A DNA stretch of 64,000 bases from Haliotis asinina (lineage: Eukaryota; Mollusca; Gastropoda; Lepetellida; Haliotidae), in contig NC_090287.1 in assembly GCF_037392515.1 (NCBI RefSeq), positions 10,793,501-10,857,500 of the forward strand. Reading direction: 5' to 3'. A program made the translations under genes and the position numbers. Every line of letters starts with the position of its first letter. Within the stretch, counting starts at the first letter, position 1. The notes beneath the pieces were generated by a model. It searched no databases. It was not told the DNA's origin and saw only the letters and a list, made by a program, of their open reading frames with translations. This document shows, in pieces, positions 48,763 through 61,432 of the stretch.

Positions 48763-49194
48763 TTGTTGGTCTAGCGTTTGATTAGGAGAAGGTTTGCGGA
48801 ATATTGTTTCATTCAAATTGACATTGGACGAACAAACTGTGTATTGTAGTTTTAAGACCAATACCATAAAACGCAGTCATTTACCTTTGCATTTAAACTA
48901 ATGTGATAAAATATAGCCCTAATGTCAATGGTCATGTCCACAAAGTGCTCTGGACTAAATGTTCCAAAAGCACAAATTTCCAACTTCCGACACCTTCCCA
49001 GATTACTGGCGGTGATCAAATACGTTAACAATTGCAATGCGTACATCATAAAACAGAACAGATTTGGGTCTGCAAATTTGTTTATAATGACAAAAATAGT
49101 ATTTTCAGCATTACTAGTTCATTCATATATAATGCGGTCAAGAAAGATGAAATGGGTGAATATCTTTGATAGTGACTTAAAATTTTATATCGCA

Positions 49195-49375
49195 ACGACA
49201 ATATTACAGCACTACAACAAGGTAATTAATTTGAAATATCTGTCAACAAAGGACAGTAGAACTAACTAGTCTATCACGGATATATATGTACAACTAGTAA
49301 TGAAATCTAAAATACTTTAACTATAGAAGAAGATACAATATGAAAAGGTGCTATAGATCGCTAATATCTTTGTGC
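49195..49375 (-). mobile_element. Fragment of the 897-bp SINE-like element
   Basis: ctgtcaacaaaggacagtag, gaagatacaatatgaaaa and gctatagatcgctaat repeat the order found at 29488-29610 in the complete element. It is truncated at both sides. Confidence 0.6.
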
Positions 49376-50019
49376 CACAAATGTAATATCACAGTGGATG
49401 GTGGAGCTGTTACATGTATTGAATAGTATAATGCTATACTTAACAGAGGTATAACATCTGCCTTGCACATTGAAGGGCGTAACAGGGATAAGTATGTAAG
49501 TGAAATTTACAAGTGTCACCAGTTTACCGAAACATTTATCATCAATACTGATTTGCTCCTATTTCAGGGAACTGAAGATGTTTTTCATACGTTTTAACAG
49601 AGGGGAAATAGATTTGCTTCTAAGAACAAAAGCTCCATCCAATGCAAGGTCACCACGTCAATGTGATCATGTTAAAGGAAGCATCACAGAAGTGTTGCAT
49701 ATGTTAAACAAGACTATTACATACATACAAAATTACAAGGACACACGAGCAAATACATTTGGAAGAATGTTTCACAAAAATACGCTTATAATTATTGAGA
49801 AACAGTTGTGCGGAAAGTATATGAATGAAAGTAGTCCAGGTCAAAATAATTTATCACGCTGTTAGAAAAAGTAAACTTGTAATTAGAAAATGGATAAATA
49901 AGATTCAAAATAATAATAATTAATGCTCTGCACATGTACTCATGTATGGATTTGGAGGGATCCGACATATTTGCTACGACAAACAAAAGAGGGAGAAGTA
50001 TTGTTTATAAAATAAAATA

Positions 50020-50285
50020 AAGGACACCGACGCAGTGTGTCCATGTTCCGAATTGTCTACAAAAAAGCATACGTTTCTGTCCTTCATGAATGGATTCTGA
50101 AATCTCTTCATTGTATTGATCTCCCTGAGCGACTAACTGATTTAATCATGTCTTTAATGAGTTGCTGGTCGACTCAACTTGAGATGTACTCGCAAGAGCA
50201 GGTGCAGACATCGGAATCTATTAAGTCAATAACATTTATCTATATTATTGAATTTCTGTCCCTTTTGACAGCAAAGGTGATTGGA
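50020..50285 (+). pseudogene. Non-LTR (LINE) reverse transcriptase fragment
   Basis: The frame from about 50037 gives SMFRIVYKKAYVSVLHEWIL, then KSLHCIDLPERLTDLIMSLM and SCWSTQLEMY. This aligns with the -DYKKAYDSVPHSWI- segment of LINE reverse transcriptases. The catalytic Asp and the following Asp of that motif are both Val here, and the next motif (-GDSLSP- in relatives) is eroded to IEFLSLL. It is only about 80 residues long and dead. The flanking stretch 50290-50640 is more GC-rich and may belong to the same element, but I cannot place it. Confidence 0.7.
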
Positions 50286-50886
50286 TAGATTCACGAAAGG
50301 CATGCTAAATATGCGGACCTCGCCTTTAACGCTGTCTTCAGACTCCCCACTGTTCTCGGTGCTCTTGGTTTGGTACCCCGTGATCTCTTTGCGCAGATTA
50401 GGAGAGTGCCCGTGTTCTCTACCGAGAGCACAACCCTTCTGACACTCTGGCTACTGCAGAAGGCTGCAGTATTGGGGAGTCTGCACATTCTCCGAAAAAT
50501 TCTTGGGGGTTCGACAAGGCAGCGTTTCTGGGAGAACTCCCATTCGCTATCTGGGCTGCGTGTAGAGGGGGCAAGGACCCTGAGCTGATGTTGGACCTTA
50601 GCAGACTGACTGTGCCAGGATCACCCGAACCCTCTCTGTTACATATTTATATTCATGTGTAAACCATAATAGTCTCATAAACATGTATATATGTATGCTC
50701 AAGGAACACAGAAAATGAAAGTAACTAAGCTATGAAATTTTGTTGTGTCTCCTTTATCCAGTGTGTTTAAACTAGAACTAGAGGTAGGGTATTATGCATT
50801 TCTCGAACTTATTAATATGATCTGTTTGAACTATTTGGATTAGGCAAAACATCTACAGCTACTGGAGTTGTGCCAAGTGACTTTGT

Positions 50887-53800
50887 TTACAAGTGAGTCG
50901 TCTCCACCTGAATGTCCCCTGAAACAAAAGAAAAACACACACAGATTTGTATACAGTCATTTTTCTTTGTTATGTCTTCATAAATACATGGCTCATGTAT
51001 TTCTCTCGAAATAAATATGTAACTGTCAAGTTGGTTTGCGCGTAATCTGCTCCACCAGTGATGGGTTTGTATGGTAGCCTAGTGTTTAAAGTGTTCGCTC
51101 GTCACACCGACGATCCGGGTTCTATTCCCTGCATGGACACAGTGTGAAGTACCTTTCTTGTGTTCCCGTCCTGAAATTGCTGGAATATTGCTATATTCAC
51201 CCACTCCACCACTGATAACATTGCCATATACTGAGCTTTGTGCACAACATATTCACAAGGAAGATACAACTACACTAGCATCGTTCTTAGAAATTGTTTG
51301 AGTTGTCACCGGCAAATAGTGATGACACCCTGTGCCTGTAAGGCAGTTTGTTGTTTACTTTGTTCTAAATCGGTTAAAAACATGTATGCACATTGTGGTC
51401 ACGGTATATTTGTCATCCAGTATATAAGTGATATTTTGATGGTGTCATTTATGTACAACAAAAAATATTTTCTTCGTATATGATAATCGCCCCTTAGAGA
51501 TCTGATAGACTCAGAGATACACCATTTAGTTGCAATGCAGCTGAAATGCAGTGTGTCAGAAATGTTCCGTTTCAGAGTCGGAATTAACACAGGATAAATC
51601 CTCAATCCGGCCATTAGCATTCAGAGGTAATATTTAAGTGCCTGATCAATAATCTTTTGGATCCATTACCAGTCAAATGTTATACTACGTAATGCCAACT
51701 GGCACTAAATTGTCTGGAACAGTGTCAGTAGTGTCGCAGTCTCAGTCTCAAGATCTAGCTACTGATACAATTAACAAGTGATGAGACCGAGTGACAGCTG
51801 ACAGTGTGGACGAGACCTAAAATCATATATAATTGAGGTCTTTTCGTAAACCCCACGAGACATACCTTTGCTAATGTCGCCCGTGTTCCCAGTCACATTT
51901 TTTGTAATCATACTATCATCCAGCACCAGTCTTTTCAGAACAAAATGAAGCCACCTGCAATTCAATTACAGACGGAAGATAAACGTTCAAATTATCTACG
52001 ATCTTTTAAATGCATGGCACAATATACTTATGATTTTTCTTGGGAATAGTTTCGATATTCTTCCTAAAGGTACATAGCTAGCATGAACATTGTAAGATAT
52101 TTACAATCAATAAACGACGCATTAAGAAATATACTATTTTAAGGGATTTTTCTGCTATTCTTCATTGGCTCTAAAGGCTCTATTACCACTTACAGCATGA
52201 TCAATGTAGCAACGAGACACAGACCAGCAGCCATTATGAAGCTGAAGCCAGGGAAGAAATCAAGGGTTGCTGGGTAAAGAGCATTGAAAATCACGGATGC
52301 CATCAACCCACCAAGGCTGTCAACTGCAGCCGAGAGTCCAAACATGCGCCCTGTAAACAGGTTAAGAACACAATGAAAGGTTCCATGTTTATATACTTAT
52401 GCTGTTTGAAGCATTTTCTGTGTTGTTCAAGTACAGTAAACGTTCTGATTTGATTTTCATGTTTACACACCAAATGCGCCCAGAGTAGTCTTCATCTTAC
52501 CTGAAACAGCTTTTCCATTTAACCATTCATCGTAAGACTGTTAAACAACACTAGCGAGATCAAAGCTTTACTTTAGTTAGTCATAGATCAGGTATGATCA
52601 CTTTTTGTCAGTGATCGTGTACATAATGTTCAAATCTCTTTTATCCGGTACGTCAATCGAGATCGACTTTCTGTCGTTAGTGTTTTTTTAAATGCTGCAT
52701 TCATTGTGATCCAAGCAGTGATCATTCCATCTTTACAGCATCACGCCGGTCCCGGGGTAGAATAGGCCTTCAGCAACCCATGCTTGCCATAAAAGGCGAC
52801 TCAGCTTGTCGTGAGAGGCGACTAACGGGATCGGGTGGTCAGGCTCGCTGACTTGGTTGACACATGTCATCGGTTCCCAATTGCGCAGATCGATGCTCAT
52901 GTTGTTGATCACTGGATTGTCTGGTCCAGACTCGATTATTTACAGACCGCCGCCATATCGCTGTAATATTGTTGAGTGCGGCGTAACACTAAACTCACTC
53001 ACTCACTCACTCACTCACAGCATCACGCCTGTCCTTAGCCCTACCATGTTCATCCTGACTGACCATACTGGACATGATTGACCGAAGCACAGCCAGTGGG
53101 AAGCCTTGAAACATGGAAATCACTGACACTGAAATAAATGTGACATACACTTGATGAGCGTGCTAAGACTTTCAATAAACATATTAGTTAAACCATATTC
53201 AACTATCTGTTTGGTGATTTTAATCATATACCTTTGTAAATGTGACCAAAGAAGGAGGAATGGCATGAGTACATTTCAAGTAGTTGTCATTTACCTAGAA
53301 AGACCTGCCATGTCCACTTGCTGAGTCCCAACACCACCAGACCGAGGACTTTGGATGTCAAGCCCCAGAGTGATAAAGTCGTGTTCCTCAGCTTCCTACA
53401 CAGAGGCAGAACTGTGAACATCATTAAACTACGGAGGAAGTTCTCCAGACCCTGATAGTAACCCAAAGTTGTCTGTGACCAACTGAGTGGGGCTCGCCTT
53501 GTGAAGAGAAGGAGGATGTCTCCTTCACCTGTAACCCGTCAAATGGTGACCCGTCTTTAACTGTGGACACCGTGCATAGTGTTATTCTTCCTCGTACATT
53601 CGACTAGTTTAAACGATAACGGCTAAGAAATATAATTGTACTCACTCACTGTTCCGATAACAAGCAGGTTGAAGACAACGAGCAGTAGGAAGATATATAG
53701 AGTTCTCTTCTCTTCTCTCTTCTTCATCATACAACGACCAGACTCCTTAAGAGATCCAAGAAACCAATACTCGCAGAAACTTTCACCCTCGAGCCGACTT

Positions 53801-54501
53801 GTTGTGGTGGCCGTTAGGTTCTCTAAACGTATGATAGCATATACCAGTCCTAGGAAAGAACACCCGGCTGTGAAAGCAAAGACGAATGTGAAACTCGTAT
53901 TGTCCAACATCACTCCCGATATGAAGACACCAAATGTTCCAGCTAAAAAGTTCACAGCCTCTATGAATCCCAATCGAGTAGTTCTATTGGCGGGATCGGC
54001 GACATGGGTCACGTAGCTGTACACAGCCATTAACTGGCCCGAAAACCCCCCAGACAGACCATTTACTACACCAGCAATCATCACATACTCAACTTTACTT
54101 GAAGGGTATATAGACATAAGCAAGCACACAAGGGAAGACAACGTTGCTCCCACACTGGGTAGAATAGCTGGTAGTTTCCGACCCACTTTGTCACCGAAGG
54201 ATCCGAGAATAAAAACAACAATCAAACACGACGGAACTCGATCAACAATATTTTTCTTTAAGATCCAGTAGGACGTCTCAGACTGGACAAAATCCTCTTC
54301 TGTTTTGTGGTCCTCTTGGAACGTCTTGTTGCGCAGGCTGTCGCAGAGAGTTTCGTTGTATTTGTCAAGGCAGACTTTGTTATACACAAAGGCTTGGAAG
54401 GTTGGCATGAACAGAAAAAGTGCCAACATATAACAAAACAAACCGGGTTCGACTGTTATGAGATTAAAACTGAACTTCCACCGGCAGCATCTAGCAGCCA
54501 T
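50887..54501 (-). CDS. SLC46-family MFS transporter (proton-coupled folate transporter-like), copy B
   Basis: Paralogue of copy A in the same orientation about 20 kb away. Coding exons 5' to 3': 53646-54501, 53295-53528, 53045-53128, 52194-52350, 51866-51954, 50887-50918; 1452 bp, 483 aa, GT-AG introns, with the same phases and same first-five exon lengths as copy A (856, 234, 84, 157, 89). TVEPGLFCYM, GSFGDKVGRK and LYPATLDFFPGFSF mark the family. The N-terminal outer loop (VCLDKYNETLC, LRNKTFQEDHKTEED) is almost identical to copy A, while helices 1 and 4 differ more. The C-terminus ends QVETTHL against KVETVTTHM in copy A. Substrate unknown. Both copies look intact, so both are probably functional. 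Confidence 0.92.
51061..51216 (+). mobile_element. SINE, tRNA-headed family
   Basis: The head has ggtagcctagtgtttaaagt (A-box region) and gatccgggttctattccctg (B-box region, one change), then the body cacagtgtgaag and core gaaattgctggaatattgct. It lies in the last intron of transporter copy B. Confidence 0.75.
52748..53016 (+). mobile_element. Young SINE, second family, 13-bp target duplication
   Basis: Perfect acagcatcacgcc copies lie at 52735-52747 and 53017-53029. The element runs from ggtcccggggtagaataggc to a (ctca)n tail and is close to the consensus suggested by the other copies. It sits in intron 3 of transporter copy B, antisense, with its duplicated target ending 15 bp from the exon 3 donor at 53044. 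The 5' hairpin is slightly truncated. Confidence 0.9.
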
Positions 54502-55424
54502 ATTTTGGACAAAACCTGAAACCAGAAATGTAATTTCGATTTCATTTGAAAAGGTGGGTCAAAACAACACAGTATGTCCTCTCCAGAACACATTAAGAAC
54601 AATTGCACAATATATTGGTTTTTTTTTAGAGAATATTTAATAGAATGATGCATTCTTGAATGGATACGCATTGCGTTTATACATTGAAATCATGTATCGA
54701 ACTTAAAATTTCCCCAATAGGAGACACGAGTTAAAGCCTTTATAGCAGAAACGTTATATTTGATGATGATTTTTCATTTTAGTGTCCGATGTTGAGTTCC
54801 CAAAATAACGGTGGTTGGTGGAATTAGGATAAGCAAAGGGTCACCGTGGAAGTGATTTACTGTTTTGTGCATCCCTTTTACCAGATTCCTGTACTCTCAA
54901 TGCTGGCGTTGTATAGAAGCGAAGTCAAAAGTTCCTTTATGTCAGCCGGACTGTCAAAGATGTGAACAGATATACCGCCAGCTTGTATAACATTTCATGA
55001 CGAGGTTCCTGTCTGAAGGCTGTCATTTAATTGTCATTGTGGCAGTCACTTGGTCCTTTTTCCAGAGAGCAGTACGTATAAAGACACCATAGATTTATCC
55101 TTTGATGCAATCGCTGGTTTTATACATCGATCGTAACACTGTGGCGTGTGATGCTAAATGCGATGGCTGTATGTTAGGCCTCAGATGTTTATGATTTTCA
55201 TCAATCATTTATTACAGTGATGGAAAAAGAGGTGGTAAAGGTTTGTTTATCACGCATGTTTTCCATAATGTGTGCATGTGTGTATCAGCCCTTTACGATA
55301 CAAGTAACCTACTGCATGGCCTCCCTTGTGACAGACACATCCATGCCAAAGAAGACCTAAACACTATCTTCACTCCTTAACTAAATACCGGTCCCAGGAT
55401 GGGATCCACATCTTGTTGGAGCAG
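54502..55424. other. First intron (5' UTR intron) of transporter copy B
   Basis: It starts at an acceptor at 54516-54517, just upstream of the start codon. No gene, array or transposon is recognised. Confidence 0.5.
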
Positions 55425-55850
55425 CTCCGCTTTGTCTGCAAACACGTGTGGTGTATAGATGTTAAGTCGTATATTCACACGCAATACCTTCATGTGTGAC
55501 GTGTTTAGCTTTTTTTGTACACACACGTGCAATGTGCTGAGCACAATCTCCGCTTGTCCACTTTCCACTCTAGATACGACAATCCGTGTTCGATTAGCTC
55601 CGCCTGTCACGAGCTGCTACTCTGATCATGTCATTTACTGGAAGGGCTTCATTTAACATGTAGCTTACCTCATTCCGACAACTGTCGGGGTGGAGAAATA
55701 AATTGGAGAAACAATTAGACACATACACTGATTAAGCATACGTGTACTTACCTCGAATAATGTAAATGTCCAGCAAAAGGTAAATATCTAGCGAGTCATT
55801 CTGTCAACCTGTCAGAATGAAATGATCAAGGATGACTAGCTCCTGATATG
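55425..55850 (-). promoter_or_regulatory. Promoter and non-coding first exon region of transporter copy B
   Basis: It keeps the order seen in copy A: repeat text (gctccgctttgtctgcaaac at 55427; gtacacacacgtgcaatgtg at 55517), a gcttac donor at 55663-55668 after a likely non-coding exon, and a diverged conserved block agcaaaaggtaaatatctag, cgagtcattctgtc (55772-55805). The TATA word of copy A is not preserved. Assignment is by comparison only. Confidence 0.5.
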
Positions 55851-57689
55851 AAAGATATAAATATCCTCTCGTGGCTCAGTACCTCGCTTCCGAATCGCTA
55901 TCTGTTATATATACAGTGAGGTAATACAGTTGTTAAAACATACCAGCCTGTCGAGATCTGGGCTAAAATTTATCTCCAGCAAACCCATTACACAGCGTGA
56001 CGGTAAACAATAGTCATTCCTGGTATAGATCGTTTGGCTCAAACTCGGAATTCCAAAACTTGAAAACTAATAAAAGTGTTATATTCAGTGGAAAGCTGAT
56101 TATAATCAAAACACCACTCCAACTCTGAATGTTTTCCCCTACAATTAACAATCTGTTATTTGTTTATCAACTGTTTAACGATCCATCATTAAAATATTGA
56201 CACATATTACTATTTGTTACGGGAGAGAAGTGCAAAGAAAGGGACAGCTAGATGTTTGAGAAGCACATGCACAAGTGCCAACAAAGTTTATATGTTCGTT
56301 TGCCTGTGCTGTGCAATCTCCATTTTTTTTCTCTCGCACACCTAGCTCCGTGCGTGTATGTGTCCTGATACCTATATGATGCTCATGGCTTTCTGGTCCA
56401 GACTTGATGATTTACAGAATATAAGCATTAAGCTCGAATATTACCTACGGTTCAAACCCAACAAGCAAAACAAATCCACCTCAGTCACTTGATACATCAT
56501 GAAGACTACAACCTTAGGTTGGTAATCTGACGATTGAGTAACATGGCCAAACCCAGCGACATGTCACTATCTCATGCAACTCATATCGCGTGTGTATAAA
56601 TAGTTGGTTTGTGTACGCAAGTGTATATACTATTGATAATTTTGCTTTGGGTGCACAGTTGTTCATTTCCCATGCCGATTATGATTCTGAGAGGCCGAAT
56701 GTAACTTCACGCTTCTATCACAAATGAGTTTGTAGGTAACCTAATGCTTTTCATCGATTTGTTTGTTCAGTTTATTGTGGAATACAGCGGTTAACTCCTG
56801 CACGTTTCTTTGCTGGTTATCCACCATGGTCTTTTCATTGTTAAACTTTTAGCTTCAACCTTGGAATCGACACTAAAGACAATCACATCTTCAGAAGAGA
56901 TGCTCTTTTCAAAATCAAAGAGTCTATAATCAAGATAATCTGTTCGGTCAAGAGGATTACACTCATGCATCAGAGATCTGTATATTTATCATGGTGACGC
57001 TAGAGGGAGACATTATGAAAGAATTAAGAATATTCAGTGAAACGATGTCGTAACCATTGATATTTTATATCTTAAATGAGATAAATAATTAAATAATATG
57101 GTAACACTAAGATGTGACTGTGTTTTGCCTCAGTTCTAAAGGTCACCTGAGCGTCCTTCTGTTCCTCATGCGATTTAAAGGTTCATTCGTGATACTTAGT
57201 ACATATTTCAATGATTAATAAGGACCATGGAAGAGACATAAAAAATACGATGAATAGCATGTTAAATGATACTCTGTACATATTTAATATTTAAATATTT
57301 TTTTATAAATACATGGCTGTCGCCCTTCCTCTGGGATTAGGGTTCTTGTATTTACACCCACACCCATTGTTGCAAATGTCCACCCTTTATCGCACGAAGG
57401 CAAGAGTATAACTGATTGAAATTATATGTTATTAATTCAGTCCGTGTTTCATAACTGAAACGCACTGACAACACACTGACACGTTTCCGAATTGCACCCT
57501 GACCGTGTTCACGTGCAGATCATAAAAAAAAAAACACGCTTGCGAGAGCACATGTTGTGAATGAGGTAGAATACGACTTTATGGGTACTACCTCTTGTTT
57601 AACGCATAGAGAGACTTTTCAGCATAAGTTACTGCTCTTATATATTTTTGAGTGATTATCTGACGAATATGTAATATGTACTGGTTGTG
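55851..57689. other. Intergenic, mostly unassigned
   Basis: aatattgacacatattacta and tttgttacgggagagaagtg (56190-56235) resemble 34986-35025 in the 5' intron of copy A. A SINE scrap is at 56384-56452. Otherwise AT-rich with no gene recognised. Confidence 0.5.
56384..56452 (+). mobile_element. SINE scrap, second family
   Basis: gctcatggctttctggtcca, gacttgatgatttacagaat and gctcgaatattacc are diverged forms of the family's right half. Confidence 0.55.
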
Positions 57690-57800
57690 GTTTGCTGAAA
57701 ATCTGCTTCTTGTCATTGAAAGCCACAACTGTACAGCAGGTGCCATCTCGTGTACATGGCGAATGGTCTTCCAAGCAGTCAATTTGTAAATGTCATTTTT
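57690..57800 (+). pseudogene. Relic of GSTZ1 exon 4
   Basis: aggtgccatctcgtgtacat and ggcgaatggtcttccaagca, followed by gtcaatttgtaaat, match exon 4 and its donor flank in GSTZ1 (23785-23850: aggtgccagctcttgtacat, ggcgaatgctgtttgacgca). The acceptor side (gtttgctgaaaatctg) has lost the AG of gtttgcaggaaaactg, and the frame is broken. No other GSTZ1 exon is nearby. With the piece at 40850-41000 it points to a lost duplicate of GSTZ1 in this cluster. Confidence 0.8.
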
Positions 57801-58633
57801 GAAACCTTAAAAGTGATCATTGCTTCCACCAGGTGATTATTTATTCCACTAACGTTCAGTGGGCAATGCCACATATGGTACACGGCATCAGGTCTGAAAT
57901 AGTCATGTTTTGGACCATATAGGTGCTGCAACCTTCATACGAAAACCTCAGATTGACCTAGTCTTGGAATAAAGAATTGTTTGGTATTTACCTTGCCCTC
58001 GATAAAATGTTTCAGAAATAGTTTCATGATAAATTCCATAGAATACCATGATACATTTTTAATAAAGTAGAATTACTCAATAGTAATATGGGATGGGAAG
58101 GCAGTTACACGTGTAAGATGCAATACTGTTGCAAGGAATAATAATAATAATGTACCCAAGAATATGTCATTAATACTAATTAGCATCACATCAAGAAATC
58201 ATAATGCTGGTCGTCAGTAATATCGGATGCGCTTATGAATACAAAAACCTGTACCCAAAGCCACCTCACACGTCCAATGTTGAAACGTCATATGTAGGAA
58301 AGGCTTTACCAGACCATTTACAACGACACATTAGAATCTACAAGTACACTGTCACATGAAATTGTGAACAAATTTTCATACAGAATAAGTCAATAAGATT
58401 TTGAAAAATGTAGTTTCAAAACAAAGAAAAATACACGGAAAGTATATAAGAGGCGTAACAATGAAAGGGATCAAGAGCTAAAGTATTCAAAATTTTATTT
58501 CAAAAATAAACTTATTACAACTGGATAAAAAGAATTTAAATGTCACACCAGATTTGTTTTGTGCCTTTTAACGCGTCACTATCTGGATTAGAGCCCTCAA
58601 TTACTTTGAAATTAATTCTAAGCTGGATCTACA
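57801..58633. other. Intergenic, nothing recognised
   Basis: AT-rich. It may include the downstream end of the LTR element fossil, but I see no clear match to the candidate LTR at the right edge. Confidence 0.5.
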
Positions 58634-58704
58634 CAGTGAGTGAGTGAGTTTAGTTTTACGCCGTACTGAGCAATATTCCAGCTATATGGCGGCGATCTGT
58701 AAAT
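58634..58704 (-). mobile_element. SINE tail fragment, second family
   Basis: gtgagtgagtgagtttagtt, ttacgccgtactgagcaata and ttccagctatatggcggcga match the tail and core. It ends after gatctgtaaat. Confidence 0.75.
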
Positions 58705-61190
58705 TCAGAATTCAGAACAATTCCTGGAATGTCATTTATAATAGCCTCTTCCGTGCTATTTGCAGTTTCCGAAGAAACTGACTGGTCCAAAATATGAGAA
58801 CCAGCAACATGATCCAACTCGACAGATGATGTGATAGAAACCTCTGAGTTTCCTTGGTGATATCCAATATAGAGAAATGGAACTAAATCCTCACTCACTT
58901 TCATGTTCAGAAGAAATATCTTCATAATTCATCTTCTTGAGTTGTGTTGATAAAGCAACATCTGGACCAGACATAAAAGGCAGCATTATATTTCTGTGCA
59001 ATGTCTTCATCTTACCCTTCCCATTCTCTTTTCTTGCCACATATTCTGCTGTGTCCTCGTTTGGCTGACCATAACAAATGGATCACTGGACCAGAAATCT
59101 GCCAACTTGTGCTTCCCTTTTAGACCAACATTCTTAACTAGTACTCTATCTCCTGTAAGAACTGCTTCCCTTACGCCCGTGTCATATCTCTTTGTGTCTG
59201 CACGCAGCTTTACTGGGCTGTGGACGCAATGTTAAAAGCATAGTCTAACCTTTTATTCAATCAGACTATATACACAATACCTGACTGCCCCTGCATGTCA
59301 TCTGGATTAATGACAAGGAAAGCGTCAATAGCCAAACATCAGATAGAATGGCGAATAACCAGTGCCATCATGTCTTGTAGCATTGTAAGCATGTACTAAT
59401 GCTAGAACATACATTTTCCAATCTGCTTGTTTATCTCCCTCTAAGGTACTTAACCTATTCAGTAAAGTCTGGTTAAATCGCTCAACCATTCCATTTCCCA
59501 TTGGGTGATATGGTGATGTGCTAGTTTTGACAGTACCAGCTAGTTTACATAGGGCTTTAATAACTTTTGGCTCAAAATTGCGACCCTGGTCACTGCGTAA
59601 CTGTGCTGGACATCCATAGTGAAGAAAGAAATCAAATAATGCGTTGTAGTAGCCGTTTGATTCCTAGCTGGAACTGCACCTGCAAATCTCGTAAAATGAT
59701 CGGTAATCACAAGAATATTCCCGCATCTACCTGCTTCCACAAGCGAAAGGTAATCTACACAAACTAATTCCATAGGTTGACTTTTAGAAATATTCACAAG
59801 GGGTGCTGCAAATTGATTAGAACATTTTCTGCGAATACATCTACCACAAAGCCTGACCTTGGAGTCAACATCCGCGGACAACCCCGGTCAATAAAATCTG
59901 GACTGAACTAAATCTATAGTTCTGTCTCGACTCTGTTGTCCCATGTCATCATGTAACGCGTGCAAGACTAATTTCCGCTATTGTTTTGGCAATAGAAGTT
60001 GATATCTCAAATCACCTTGATGGAACTTTTTTCTGTATAAAACACCATCTCTAACCACAAGCTTTTTCCACTGTCCCAAACGCTTACGAACTCCATCGGA
60101 TTCCTTGCTAACTAGACGAGCAGTAGGTTTTCTTCCCTTTGAGACAAATCCATCACTGTGCTAACATCCAGATCTTTAGACTGTTCTGAGACCCAATCTA
60201 CATTCTCGAAAAGAAAAGGTACTGTCTTTCACAACATCACATGAAGTTTCCAAACATTCAATCATATTTACTGATTGAGAAACATATAGCCTTAGCATTG
60301 GACTAAACATCTGTTATAGAAAAAATCGGGTGACGAAATAAGGCATCTGCATCCTTATTAACTTCTCCTGGACGACAGAGAATCTTACAGTCATACGTGG
60401 ACAGTGCTGCACCTGTGCCCAGTCGCGTCTAACTTGGCTATTGACAGGAAATATGTGAGGGGATTATTATCAGATCTAACTTCAAAGTGATTACCATATA
60501 GATAATCATGGAACTTATCCACACAGCCCATTTGAGAGCTAAGAACTCTAATTTGTGTGCAAATAATTTTTGGATTTCCTCAATGCACGACTAGCATAAG
60601 CAATCAGTTTCCTTGCCATATTGATGCTGATACAAAATTGCCCCCACACCCTCTCTGCTGGCATCTATTTTGAGAATGAAGGGTTTAGAATAATCCGCAT
60701 AAGCCAGTACTGGTGGTGAAATTAAACACTATCAGCTGATTAAAAGCTGCTTGAAGTTCAGAAGTCCATTGTAAGTTTGACGTGGTTTGGCTTTGCCTTT
60801 CTCCAGTTTTCAATGAAGTAAATCAGTCAAGGTTTGGCCACTCCGGCATAATTCTGAACAAACCGACGGTAATAACCAGTGAAACCTAGAAGTTTCTGCA
60901 ACTCTTTAACAGTTTTTGGAACAGGCGATGATTTCAAGGATTCAGCCTTGTCTGGATCAGTTTCTACTCCTTCTGATGATATAACATGTCCAAGATATTT
61001 GACCCTATTTCTGAATATTTCACATTTAGACAGTTTTAACTTCAAACCATGCGCCCCCAACCTTCGAAATACAGATTCTACTCTGCTCAAATGTTGTTCA
61101 AATGTTTGTGAAAATATGATTATATCATCCACATTGATCAAACATTCTTTTACGAGTAGACCACTCATACATTTCTCCATTAACATCTGA

Positions 61191-61432
61191 GTAAGTGAGT
61201 TTAGTTTTACGCCACACTCAGCTATATTCCAGCTATAAGGTGGCGGTCTGTAAATAATCGAGTCTGGACCAGGCAATCCAGTGACCAACAACATGAGCAT
61301 CGATTTGCGCAATTGGGAACCGATGACATGTGTCAACCATCTCAGCGAGTCTGACCACCCGACCCCGTTAGTCGCCTTTTATAGCAAGCATGAGTTGCTG
61401 AAGGCCTATTCTACCTCGGGACCTTCACGGGT
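61191..61432 (-). mobile_element. SINE, second family, inserted in the LTR element
   Basis: Flanked by cattaacatctga (61178-61190) and cattaacctctga (61433-61445), a 13-bp target duplication with one later change. It runs from the (gtga) tail to cgggaccttcacgggt. It interrupts the reverse-transcriptase region and so postdates the LTR element. Confidence 0.9.

Noticed and set aside
50291-50588. Frames on both strands in a GC-richer patch
   Set aside because: No domain recognised; more likely part of a decayed repeat next to the LINE fragment than a gene.
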